Position numbers and translations under genes: made by a program. A DNA stretch of 64,000 nt from Bacteroidota bacterium (GTDB lineage Bacteria; Bacteroidota; Ignavibacteria; Kryptoniales; JAKASW01): contig JAJZNW010000055.1 in NCBI GenBank assembly GCA_021811615.1, forward strand, positions 83,117-147,116, in the 5' to 3' direction. The number at the start of each line of letters is the position of its first letter. Positions within the stretch are counted from its first letter, which is position 1. A model generated the notes under the pieces. That model worked only from the letters and a program-made list of their open reading frames with translations. It searched no databases and was not told the origin of the DNA. Shown in pieces: positions 10,258 through 21,012 of the stretch.

Positions 10258-10715
10258 TTAGATCTTCAAATAAGTTTGCTCTTGTCCATCACTTCGAATC
10301 AAGTTGCCAGACGCTTGGGCCCCGGATGTCACAAAAATGTTTGGAGGATGTAATATTATGTCAACTCCGATCAGACTCGCCGTCGTGCCGGGAGAACGCA
10401 GAGCGGTCGTGGCGCCTCCTCTGCCAGCAATTACTTAGGACAACAGCGCATAAGACGGCTTTGGCATGCGTCCTGACAGATTCGCAAAGCTGCTTTCTAA
10501 ATCAGGAGAAGTGGTTGGTGACTATTGGGTGGGCTTTGAGAAAAGAAAATGGGAGAACGGGGTTGGTTCGGAACAATCCGGTGGGTATCGTAGACTGAGG
10601 AAGGATGAATCGATGCTGATTGGGCGAAGATGGGTAGGCAATACGGAGTGCGGTTGGAAAGTAAAAATGGCGATCGTCGTGGTGGACTCGAAGAGAAAAG
10701 GGAGCCGTATGACGA

Positions 10716-11771
10716 TCAGCGGATGGAGAACTTGTATATCGTGGTGGAGCGGTAGGTATGCCCCGGGAGAAGGGACGTAGAGGGGAAATCGGGTTTGTTC
10801 GGGGAGTCTGGATAATGCTGTGTCTCGAGAGCGAGGGCACTTCTGTACCCGTATGCGACACCGCCTTTACCTTTTTCTGAGCCGGTCAGGAAGTTGCCCG
10901 TATAGAATTGCATCCCGGGCTCGTCGGTAAAAACAGTCATCGACCTTCCGCTCGTCGGATCGTAAAGCTCTGCCACTTTACGGACATGGTTGTTCTGGCT
11001 GTTCAGGACCCAGTTCATATCGTAGCCCCTGCAGATCTTCAGCTGTTCGTGCGCCTCGTCAATGCGAAGCCCGATAGGTGTCGGTATTCTGAAATCCATC
11101 GGAGTGCCTGCAACATTCTCGATGACACCTGTGGGGATCTGGGTGCTGTCAACCGGAGTATAGTGATCTGCGTCGATCATCAGCTCTTCACCGAGTATCG
11201 ACATCTCGGGGTTTCCGGTCAGGTTGAAGTAGCCGTGGAAAGTCATATTAATTACGGTAAGCTTGTCGGTGGTCGCCGACAGACGAATCGCAAGGGCATT
11301 GTCGGTGGTCAAAGTGAAGACCACATTTGCCGTAACGGTACCGGGGAAGCCCTGCTCACCGTCCTCGCTCACGTAAGAAAGTTTCAAAGACTCTCCTTCG
11401 GCCGCGTTCATAGGCTCGGCGGTCCAAAGCCTTGTGTGGAAACCCGCCGGCCCTCCGTGAAGGGTATTTGCCCCGTCATTCACAGGCAAATGATAACGCA
11501 CTCCATCAAGTGTGAATCGGCCCCTATCGATTCGGTTTGCAAACCTTCCGATCATCGCTCCAAAAAAACTGGAGCCCTTCAGATAGCCGTCGACAGAGTC
11601 ATAGCCGAAAGTCACATCGTCAAATTTCCCGTCCCTGTCGGGAACCAGTATGGAGACGACGCTGGCGCCAAAATCTGTTGTCTCGACAAGCATCCCATTT
11701 CCATTCCTGAGTGTATAGAGATGCGCTTCGCGTCCGTCGGGAAGTCTCCCGAATGCATTCCTAACCATCAC
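10716..11771 (-). CDS. galM: Aldose 1-epimerase (galactose mutarotase)
   Basis: 351 aa; NGMLVETTDFGASVVSILVPDRDGKFDDVTFGYDSVDGY, GRFANRI, LHGGPAGFHTRLW, HGYFNLTG. Confidence 0.93.
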   Translation of the reverse strand: MMVRNAFGRLPDGREAHLYTLRNGNGMLVETTDFGASVVSILVPDRDGKFDDVTFGYDSVDGYLKGSSFFGAMIGRFANRIDRGRFTLDGVRYHLPVNDGANTLHGGPAGFHTRLWTAEPMNAAEGESLKLSYVSEDGEQGFPGTVTANVVFTLTTDNALAIRLSATTDKLTVINMTFHGYFNLTGNPEMSILGEELMIDADHYTPVDSTQIPTGVIENVAGTPMDFRIPTPIGLRIDEAHEQLKICRGYDMNWVLNSQNNHVRKVAELYDPTSGRSMTVFTDEPGMQFYTGNFLTGSEKGKGGVAYGYRSALALETQHYPDSPNKPDFPSTSLLPGHTYRSTTIYKFSIR

Positions 11772-11884
11772 ACGATTGCCCCTACCCGCTAATCTCCCTG
11801 TGCTTCAGTGTAATGCTTCCACGGACGGAATCCGATAAGGAGATGGAACAGATGCTGGCCGGATGCAGGCGCCATTGTTTCTCA

Positions 11885-12931
<1,047 letters not shown>

Positions 12932-12988
12932 TTCAAATATGAAAAAAATTATCAGAAAGCACCGCCATAGATAGAGCGGCTGAGGTTA

Positions 12989-14164
12989 TCAATCGGGGAC
13001 CAAATCGGTTCCCGGCATAAGACTGCATTCATAAAGCTGCGGTATTTTGCCGGTGTCTCTCTCGTAAGACTTCCTTATTTTCGACTTGAACTCTTCGGCA
13101 GAGTCGCGTTCCACCAGGTTCAAAGTGCATCCACCGAACCCCCCGCCCATCATTCTTGCGCCGAGGACTCCATCGATTTTCGTTGCCGCATCGACCAGGA
13201 TATCCAGTTCCCTGCAGCTGACCTGATAACGATCTCTCAAGCCTTCGTGGGAAGCGTAGAGGAGTTCTCCAAATTTGTCGTAATCGTTCTGCCTCAGATA
13301 TTTGCCGGCTAAATTTACGCGCGCATTCTCTTCGACAACGTATTCACATCGGCCGTATATCATATCTCCCAATTCACCTTTATGTTCACGCAGCATCTCC
13401 GGTTCGACATCTCGAAGGCTTCGCACACCGGTGAAATATTTCCTGATAATGCCTGCACCGGTTTCACATTGTTCCCTTCTGAGATTGTATTCGGACGAGG
13501 CCAGGCTGTGTTTCACTCCCGTGTCACAAAGGACAAACTCCAGGTCCTTCCTTGTAAAAGGGATATGTTCAAACTGAAGGCTCCGGCAGTCGAGGTGCAG
13601 CGCCGACTCACCTTTACTCAGCAGGTTGGCAAACTGGTCCATGATTCCGCAACGAACTCCGACGAACTCATTCTCAGACCGCTGCGCAATTTTCGCAAGA
13701 TCTCTTCTTCCGATGCCGAGATCAAATATGCTGTTGAGAGCAAAAGCCAGTCCGGCTTCGACTCCTGCCGACGACGACATCCCCGCGCCGATCGGGATGT
13801 CTCCTGAAAAGACACAATTGAAGCCGCCGATACGATACCCTGCCTCGTTGAGCTGGTGGACTACTCCGATCAGGTAATTTGCCCATGCCTTCTTGGATTT
13901 GGCTGCTTCCCGGACATTGAATTGTATTTGGTCGTTTAGATCCAGTGAAGTCAGGGAGACGTCGGAGCCGCGGCGCGGTCCGACCGCGAGGTAAATCGCG
14001 CGGTCTATTGCCGAAGGGAGTACAAATCCTTCGTTGTAGTCAGTATGTTCCCCAATCAGATTGATGCGCCCGGGGGACCTGACTATGACCATCCTGTCGT
14101 TGCCTCCGTATGTTGATAAATATTTCCCTCGTACTAGGTCGACTATATCCGAACTAGGTTCCAA
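12989..14164 (-). CDS. galK: Galactokinase
   Basis: 391 aa; SPGRINLIGEHTDYNEGFVLPSAID, GAGMSSSAGVEAGLA, GARMMGGGFGGCTLNLV (GHMP motifs). Confidence 0.96.
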   Translation of the reverse strand: MEPSSDIVDLVRGKYLSTYGGNDRMVIVRSPGRINLIGEHTDYNEGFVLPSAIDRAIYLAVGPRRGSDVSLTSLDLNDQIQFNVREAAKSKKAWANYLIGVVHQLNEAGYRIGGFNCVFSGDIPIGAGMSSSAGVEAGLAFALNSIFDLGIGRRDLAKIAQRSENEFVGVRCGIMDQFANLLSKGESALHLDCRSLQFEHIPFTRKDLEFVLCDTGVKHSLASSEYNLRREQCETGAGIIRKYFTGVRSLRDVEPEMLREHKGELGDMIYGRCEYVVEENARVNLAGKYLRQNDYDKFGELLYASHEGLRDRYQVSCRELDILVDAATKIDGVLGARMMGGGFGGCTLNLVERDSAEEFKSKIRKSYERDTGKIPQLYECSLMPGTDLVPD

Positions 14165-14345
14165 AATTACATGCTCCGATTTGAACTATGAGATAAAAGT
14201 AAGGTCTCTATTTGATTTGCTATACAGCTCCGTCCCATGATATTTCAGTTCTGCAAATTTCTCGTACTATAGACGATAAACACGCACCTCCGTTGCGCCC
14301 GAACTTACACGGCGGATGGAGACTCGGGGGTGAAATCAAATGTAG

Positions 14346-16832
14346 TTAGCCGCCCACAAGAGGGATGAGCTTTGATTTCTCCGCTTCGATCTTCAATGTC
14401 GCGTCCCTCAGTCCGTAGCCCGTCGCCTGGAGTCTTATCTCGCCCGGCTTGCGACCGGAAAGGAGTATCACTTCGCATTTGCCGTTGAAAAGTTTCCGCT
14501 GATAACCGCCATCAGGATATTTGTCCGGCTCGTGGCTGCTCGGGTCGCCGTTTCCGACGCCGATTATTGAGCCCTGTCCTTCGGCCTGGAAGTGAACCAT
14601 ATTATCGGCAGTCGGGACTTCCCTCCCGAGCGAGTCGACGACTGTAACCTCCACCACGGATACGTCTTCACCGTTCGCGCGGATGGTGTCGCGGTCGGGC
14701 GTAAGCCGGATGGCTACCGGACGTCCCGTTGTCTCTTCTTTATCGACAAGTACCTTCCCGTTTCTCCATCCCCGGGCTTCAAGGGTGCCGGGCTCGTAAT
14801 CCACCGTCCACTCGAGATGAGAATCCCGTTTCATTACCTTCGTACCGAGACTCTTGCCGTTCAGCAGTAGCTCGACGCTGTCGCAATTGCTGAAACACCA
14901 CACGTCGATGGGCTGGCCAATCTTGCCCGGCCAATTCCAGTGAGGGAAAATATGCAATACGCTTTTATCGCTCCACCACGACTGGTAATAGTAGAAATTA
15001 TTCTTCGGGAACCCGCACACGTCCATTATGCCGAAATTGGAATTGATGTCGGGCCACTCGTAAGGTGTCGGCTCGCCGCGGTAATCGAATCCCGTCCAGA
15101 CAAACCCGCCGGCAAGGTACTTGTGCTCATCGTAGAACTTCCACCATTGCTCCGCCGTCTCGCCCCATGGTGGTGCGTTGACGTCGTAATCACTGACATA
15201 CCCTTTCGCCGTATCGTTCGCGTATTCCCCGCGTGTGGAAACTGTGCTCGCGGTCTCCGTACCGATGAGAGGCTGATCGGGATGCTGCTCGTGATATTTC
15301 TGAATATCATATACGTGATAATTGAAGCCCCGGACAGGGATCACGCTGTTGACGGCGTCATTGTATGCACCACCGTCGTTCGCCGCGAAGGTGCACGTCC
15401 TTGAAGGGTCGAGCTCTTTTTGAATCCGTATCAGCGTCTTCGCTATTCTCACGCCGACGGGAGTATCCTGCACTCCCCATTCCTCGTTGCCGATCGACCA
15501 TATGATGACCGACGGGTGGTTCCTGTCCCGGCGTATCATCCTCTTGAATTGCGAGACGTATTCCGGCGAACTGTTCAAAAGCCTGTTCTCATCCATGACG
15601 AACATACCAAGCTTGTCGCACGCGTCGAGGAGTGCGGGAGTCGGAGGGTTGTGGCTCGTTCGCCACGCGTTGCATCCCATCTCCTTCAGTTTTTTTACAC
15701 GGAAACATTGAAGCCCGTCCGGAAGCGCCGTCCCCACGCCGGCAAAGTCCTGGTGATTGCAGGTGCCCTTAATCTCGACACGCTTCCCGTTCAGGAAGAA
15801 GCCGTCGTTGCTAGTCCACCTCAATGTTCTTATTCCAAAGGTTGTTTTCACACGGTCTATTACTTTCCCGCCCGATTTTATGATTGAAACAAGCTTGTAA
15901 AGATTAGGATGGTTGGGAGACCACAATGCCGGTCGGTCGACGGTCATGCTCTGTTCGAATTTTCTCTTCTCATACGGATTCATCCTCGTTTCTGCGGTAG
16001 ATGCGCTCGCCACTATGTTCCCATGCTTGTCGAGAATAATGGATTCCACATCTAAGCGTGCCGCCGATTCCTCTCTGTTGTTCACCTTCGTCTGAACCGC
16101 TAAGGTCGCCCGGCCTCCCTGAAGGGTCGTCGTCCTTACATACGTGCCGTATATCGGGATGTGGAGCGGCGGGGTTTCAATGAGCCACACGTGCCTGTAG
16201 ATGCCAGCACCTTCGTAGAACCAGCCCTCGTAATTTTCCGCATCAACCCTGAGGACGAGGTAATTCGGCCCGCGGTAGTTGATGAAGTTTGTGACGTCGA
16301 ATGAAAAAGGGGCGTAACCGCTCATATTCTTTCCGACGAAGTTGCCGTTCAGCCAGACTATGCAGTCCCTGTATACCCCGTCGAATTGTATCACGGTTCT
16401 CTTCGTAGAGTCTTCCGCCGGCACGGTGAACTCCTTCCTGTACCATCCTATTGTGGTCGCCGGAAATTCTCCGCCGATAGGCTTGTATCCATGCCCCATT
16501 ATGGCGAAGTCTTTCACATGAACGAACGGCAGGTAAACTGCCCAGTCATGTGGAAGGTCGATCGACTGCCACGAACTGTCGTTAAACTTCGGCATGGTCG
16601 CCGCAGGGCCGATTCCCTCCTTCGCATAAATCTCACCGGACCCGTACCCGAAGTCGAGCTTCGGATCGGCAGAATTTCCGAAGTGAAATTTCCAGCCGTA
16701 GTCCATGAGAAGCTTCTGCCTGGAGATAGGTGAATTGAGATCCCCGGCTTCTTCAGCACCTTTCTGAGCCCCGAACGCAGGCAACGATCCGACTATGAGA
16801 AAGGCCACCACTGCACAAATCCGCCTTAACAT
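14346..16832 (-). CDS. GH2 family beta-galactosidase
   Basis: ORF 14346-16967, likely start at internal ATG 16830-16832 (MLRRICAVVAFLIVGSLPAFGA signal peptide); IIWSIGNEEWG and IGTETASTVSTRGEY catalytic motifs. Confidence 0.88.
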   Translation of the reverse strand: MLRRICAVVAFLIVGSLPAFGAQKGAEEAGDLNSPISRQKLLMDYGWKFHFGNSADPKLDFGYGSGEIYAKEGIGPAATMPKFNDSSWQSIDLPHDWAVYLPFVHVKDFAIMGHGYKPIGGEFPATTIGWYRKEFTVPAEDSTKRTVIQFDGVYRDCIVWLNGNFVGKNMSGYAPFSFDVTNFINYRGPNYLVLRVDAENYEGWFYEGAGIYRHVWLIETPPLHIPIYGTYVRTTTLQGGRATLAVQTKVNNREESAARLDVESIILDKHGNIVASASTAETRMNPYEKRKFEQSMTVDRPALWSPNHPNLYKLVSIIKSGGKVIDRVKTTFGIRTLRWTSNDGFFLNGKRVEIKGTCNHQDFAGVGTALPDGLQCFRVKKLKEMGCNAWRTSHNPPTPALLDACDKLGMFVMDENRLLNSSPEYVSQFKRMIRRDRNHPSVIIWSIGNEEWGVQDTPVGVRIAKTLIRIQKELDPSRTCTFAANDGGAYNDAVNSVIPVRGFNYHVYDIQKYHEQHPDQPLIGTETASTVSTRGEYANDTAKGYVSDYDVNAPPWGETAEQWWKFYDEHKYLAGGFVWTGFDYRGEPTPYEWPDINSNFGIMDVCGFPKNNFYYYQSWWSDKSVLHIFPHWNWPGKIGQPIDVWCFSNCDSVELLLNGKSLGTKVMKRDSHLEWTVDYEPGTLEARGWRNGKVLVDKEETTGRPVAIRLTPDRDTIRANGEDVSVVEVTVVDSLGREVPTADNMVHFQAEGQGSIIGVGNGDPSSHEPDKYPDGGYQRKLFNGKCEVILLSGRKPGEIRLQATGYGLRDATLKIEAEKSKLIPLVGG

Positions 16833-16950
16833 GACGTAGCTCCAAGGTTTATGATTACGGTTGTGACGGAACATTCGAATGACACTTGAGACCGAGTTGC
16901 CTGTGACGGCAAGTCTGCCAGGTCCTTTTGCTTGATGGAAACTGATGATC

Positions 16951-18312
16951 CTACTTGAGCAAGACAAGTTTGCGCATCGCGAGAAAGTCCGATGCGCTCA
17001 TCCGGCAGAAATATACTCCGCTTGCCAGCCCGTTCGCCGACCAAGTTAGACTGTGGGAGCCCTGGTTCTGAAATCCACTGACAAGCTGCTTGACTTCCTG
17101 CCCCAGTACATTATATATGTCGATCGAAACGTTCGAACGAACCGGAAGATCGTATTGGATTGTCGTGCTGGGATTGAATGGGTTCGGATAGACATGAAGG
17201 TTGAATCCTTCGGGACGTGTCGGTCCTGCTACGGCAGTTGCGTACTTCCCCAGGAAAGCATCGAGTGCCACAGTGGGTTCTTCGTTGGCGGGATTCCAGG
17301 CTCCCATCTGGTAACCCTGCCAGTTGTAACACTCCGGCTCCCAATAGAACACACCCAGCCCGCCTACAGACTTTGTCTTCGCGATGAGATCCATCAGATA
17401 GTGATTCGCCGTTACGGGCTGATTGTACGCGTACCCCGCTTCGACAACCATCACTTTCTTATGATATCTCGCAATCATATCCTTCATCGTCACAAGTGTA
17501 AGGCTGTCGTCGGTTTGCCAGGGGAGGTTCGCCCAGTACGGGTACGCAGACATTCCGATGACATCCCACCTTGCTCCGTACTTCTCGAGACCGTCGAACA
17601 TCCACCTGTACATTGTGTCGTCATAGGAATTCGACAAGTGAACGATCACCTGCGTGGTGCTGTCGATAGCTTTAACCGCTGCGTAACCGGTGTCGATCAT
17701 CTGAGCGAAGTTGGCCATATGTGTTGTAGCCATTCCCAGCGGCCACATCATCCCATTGTTGGTCTCATTTCCAATCTGCACCCACTTCGGAACAACGCCC
17801 GCCATTTTCAGCGTGTCCATTACACCGTAAACATAGTCATAGAGATTGGTGAGAAGCTGCGGGAGCGAATCGTTGGCCCATGCGGCCGGCGTATACTGAT
17901 GAGACGGATCGGCCCATGTATCGCTGCAATGAAAATCTATGAGGATATCGAAGCCCATGCTGTCGGCTTCATGGGCCAGTGCCGTGACGTATTTTGTATC
18001 GCAGTATCCTCCTTTCGGATTCACCCATGCCCTGATACGGATCGCATTTATACCTTCCTCTTTCAATATGTCAAGGCAATTCATCTTGACACCTGACTGG
18101 TTCTTGAAGACATACCCGGCAGCCTCCATTTGCGGCAGCCAGCTCACGTCGGCGCCATTTGCAAACTGGGCAGCGGCATCGGGGGGATGCACGACAACCA
18201 TCAGAAGAAGTAAGATGAGCCCGCTGCCAATCCGCTTCACAGTTGAAGACACGATCGGTAATTTGGCGGAAACAGCCGGCTCCGCCCGTTCCATTTCAAT
18301 TATCTTTCGCAT
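16951..18312 (-). CDS. GH53 endo-beta-1,4-galactanase with T9SS C-terminal sorting domain
   Basis: 453 aa; GADVSWLPQMEAAGYVFKN, DFHCSDTWADPSHQYTPAAW, WVQIGNETNNGMMWP, MVVEAGYAYN; C-term VYPNPFNPSTTIQYDLP...GVYFCRMSASDFLAMRKLVLLK. Confidence 0.93.
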   Translation of the reverse strand: MRKIIEMERAEPAVSAKLPIVSSTVKRIGSGLILLLLMVVVHPPDAAAQFANGADVSWLPQMEAAGYVFKNQSGVKMNCLDILKEEGINAIRIRAWVNPKGGYCDTKYVTALAHEADSMGFDILIDFHCSDTWADPSHQYTPAAWANDSLPQLLTNLYDYVYGVMDTLKMAGVVPKWVQIGNETNNGMMWPLGMATTHMANFAQMIDTGYAAVKAIDSTTQVIVHLSNSYDDTMYRWMFDGLEKYGARWDVIGMSAYPYWANLPWQTDDSLTLVTMKDMIARYHKKVMVVEAGYAYNQPVTANHYLMDLIAKTKSVGGLGVFYWEPECYNWQGYQMGAWNPANEEPTVALDAFLGKYATAVAGPTRPEGFNLHVYPNPFNPSTTIQYDLPVRSNVSIDIYNVLGQEVKQLVSGFQNQGSHSLTWSANGLASGVYFCRMSASDFLAMRKLVLLK

Positions 18313-18347
18313 GATCTGTTCCTGTTTGTCTTCTGTTGATCGACTTG

Positions 18348-20846
18348 CTAGCGGGCAATACTCTCGACCGTTGCCGGGCCATTTACTGGCCTCTCCGAAA
18401 TAATCTCAATCTCGGCACCTTTCAAGCCTTTGGAGGTGGCAATCAGGCGGATCGGGCCTGCACTCCGTCTCGATTTGACAACCGCAAGCGCGAGACCGTT
18501 GAATGCTTTTCGCTCAGGACTTTTCATCGGTGTGGTGTCGACAGGATTTCCATTATCGGTTCCATCCAACGTCCCTTCGCCTTCAACTTTGAAGTCGATG
18601 AGATTGTCCGCCGTTGGGACAACCCATCCATGTTTGTCCACAATTTCCACTTTGACATCCGCAATGTCTTCGGCATCGGCCTTGATCCTCGTTCTGTCAG
18701 CCGAAAGCCTGATTGCATAAGGTACGGATGTAGTGTGTATGATGTCAGTGACAGTTTTCCCGTGCCATTTGCCGACGGCCTCAATTGTTCCTGGCTCGTA
18801 AGGTACGCTCCACGAAAGATGAAGATCCGAAGTCGTGGGGTATACGTACGGATGTGCATATTTGTCCCAGGCACCCGCATGCCCCTGCTGTGGAAACACG
18901 TATGATTCCATTCCGAACGGTTTGCCGTCCAGGTAGAGCTGCACGCTGTCGCAGTTAGTATAGGCGATGACTGGAATGACCTGGCCTTCGTGTCCCTTCC
19001 AGTTCCAATGAGGAAGCAGATGGAGCACCGGTTTGTCGGTCCATTGACTTTGATAAAAGTAATAGCTGTCCTTCGGGAAGCCGCACAGATCTATCACGCC
19101 GAAGCTCGAGCTCTTGGCAGGCCACTCCGCCTCGCCGAGGTAGTCGATACCGGTCCACATGAAATCGCCAATGACATAATCATGGATCGCTTCGAATTCC
19201 CACAGCTGCTCGGCCTCGATCATGTTTGTCGTGTAATTCAGGTAGCTCATGAACGGGCTCGATAGTGTGTCCCATGGCATTTCGTAATATCCCCTGATGC
19301 TTGGGATCGATGTGCATTCCGTACCGATCATTTTCCAATTGGGGTGATTGTGCCTGTCGATGCTGTAATAGAGTTCTCTACGCTTCCCCCAGCGGTCCAC
19401 GTAATTATATCCGACTATGTCTTCTGTATTGAGAAAAGAGAGTTTAGCGGGATACGTCGGGTCGGCGATATGATCGCTGGCAACTGTAACCGGCCTCGTC
19501 GGATCCTCCCTGTGAAAAGTGTCGATCAGCTCCTTCAGTACGGCAGTCCCGGAATCCGAACCCTGTTCGAGAACTTCGTTGCCCGCACTCCATAAGACGA
19601 TACTCGGATGATTCCGGTCGCGCCTGATCATGGAGAGCAGATCTGATTTCCAGTTCTTTTTGAAATAGATATGATATCCATACTTGACCTGGCTCTTAGG
19701 GATTGCCCATTCATCGAAAGCTTCGTCCATCACCAGGAACCCCATCTTGTCGCAAAGTTTGAGAAATTCCGGCGTCGGAGGATTATGCGCTGCACGGATT
19801 GCATTGCAGCCCATCGCCTTGAGAAGCTTCAGCCGCCTCACCCATGCTTGCACAGGTACCGCGACTCCGAGACAGCCAGCGTCGGGATGAAGGCATACGC
19901 CATGCATCTTCACATGCTTTCCATTCAGGAAAAAACCCTTGTTGACATCATAACGTATGCTTCGGATTCCAAAAGGAGATGTGAGGCTGTCTATGACTTT
20001 CGTCCCGTCGAGCAGTATCGATTTCATCCTGTACATAGAAGGGCTCTCTATCGACCAGAGCGAAGGTGAAGACACGTTCAAAGTCTGTTCGACTTTAGTT
20101 CGTCCCAACTGTACTAATGAGACCGGAGTCTCGATCGATGTCACAACTTCGCCGGAACTGTTCACGATAGACGAACGCAGCTCGATATTCTCGGCTGAAG
20201 TAAATCGATTGTCAATCGTAGTCTGAACTCTAACTGTAGCGGAGGCAGAATCGACATCCGGCGTCGTGATATATGTCCCCCACTGGGCAATGTGGACCGG
20301 ACCGGTAATATTGAGCCAAACGTTGCGGTAGATTCCGGATCCGGAATACCACCGGCTGTTCGGCTGAAGGGAGTTGTCGACTCTTACCGCGATCACGTTT
20401 TCTCCCCGCCTGATATACTGTGTAAGATCGTAATAGAAACTCGTGTAGCCGTACGGATGATTGCCGAGAAAGTGTCCGTTGATCCAGACGTCGCTGTTCA
20501 TGTAAACACCCTCGAACTCTATCCAGCAATCGTCGCCTTTGTGAAATGTCGGAAGGACAAAATGATTTCGATACCAACCGATCCCAGTAGGAAGGTAACC
20601 GCCTGCTCCCCCGGTCGCCGCGTTCTTGTCGAACTTCCCCTCTATGCTCCAGTCGTAAGGTATGTCGACCGTCTGCCACTTGCTGTCGTTAAATGCGGGC
20701 GCCTCTGCCCCCTTGACGTCGGCATGAATGAATTTCCAGTCGTAGTCCATCAAGAGGTGCTGGCGGACTGGTATGACGCCGCAGATTCCTCGTACAGCCG
20801 ACAGTTCGAACAATGCCAATGCCAGGATCGGTATCAACTTTTTCAT
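18348..20846 (-). CDS. GH2 family beta-galactosidase
   Basis: 832 aa; signal peptide, IPYDWSIEGKF, SIVLWSAGNEVLEQ, IGTECTSIPSIRGYY. Confidence 0.9.
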   Translation of the reverse strand: MKKLIPILALALFELSAVRGICGVIPVRQHLLMDYDWKFIHADVKGAEAPAFNDSKWQTVDIPYDWSIEGKFDKNAATGGAGGYLPTGIGWYRNHFVLPTFHKGDDCWIEFEGVYMNSDVWINGHFLGNHPYGYTSFYYDLTQYIRRGENVIAVRVDNSLQPNSRWYSGSGIYRNVWLNITGPVHIAQWGTYITTPDVDSASATVRVQTTIDNRFTSAENIELRSSIVNSSGEVVTSIETPVSLVQLGRTKVEQTLNVSSPSLWSIESPSMYRMKSILLDGTKVIDSLTSPFGIRSIRYDVNKGFFLNGKHVKMHGVCLHPDAGCLGVAVPVQAWVRRLKLLKAMGCNAIRAAHNPPTPEFLKLCDKMGFLVMDEAFDEWAIPKSQVKYGYHIYFKKNWKSDLLSMIRRDRNHPSIVLWSAGNEVLEQGSDSGTAVLKELIDTFHREDPTRPVTVASDHIADPTYPAKLSFLNTEDIVGYNYVDRWGKRRELYYSIDRHNHPNWKMIGTECTSIPSIRGYYEMPWDTLSSPFMSYLNYTTNMIEAEQLWEFEAIHDYVIGDFMWTGIDYLGEAEWPAKSSSFGVIDLCGFPKDSYYFYQSQWTDKPVLHLLPHWNWKGHEGQVIPVIAYTNCDSVQLYLDGKPFGMESYVFPQQGHAGAWDKYAHPYVYPTTSDLHLSWSVPYEPGTIEAVGKWHGKTVTDIIHTTSVPYAIRLSADRTRIKADAEDIADVKVEIVDKHGWVVPTADNLIDFKVEGEGTLDGTDNGNPVDTTPMKSPERKAFNGLALAVVKSRRSAGPIRLIATSKGLKGAEIEIISERPVNGPATVESIAR

Positions 20847-20971
20847 ATGGGTTCCGCTTTCGCCCGACTGCTGCTTTTCTGAGTGAAGTGATCTTTCAAC
20901 GTAAGATGTGCCCCGTTGACTTTCGTTCCGATTATTGGATGTCCGACAGACAACTACGTTTTGAAAAGGAA

Positions 20972-21001
20972 CCGCCTGCAGCCGGTGAGGACCGCAGGCG
21001 G
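20972..21001 (-). terminator. Rho-independent terminator candidate downstream of the TBDT/beta-helix operon
   Basis: Minus strand CCGCCTGC...GCAGGCGG 8-bp stem followed by TTCCTTTTC, immediately after the stop at 21013. Confidence 0.65.
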
Positions 21002-21012
21002 AACCAGAGTTG

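Noticed and set aside
10502-10861. 119-aa minus-strand ORF overlapping the galM 3' end
   Set aside because: Out of frame with galM, low-complexity Pro/Ser/Thr translation, no start context; treated as spurious.
10908-11792. 294-aa plus-strand ORF
   Set aside because: Antisense shadow of galM, which has clear family motifs; the translation has no recognisable domain.
17053-18096. 347-aa plus-strand ORF
   Set aside because: Antisense shadow of the GH53 gene; Cys/His/Arg-rich translation typical of a spurious frame.
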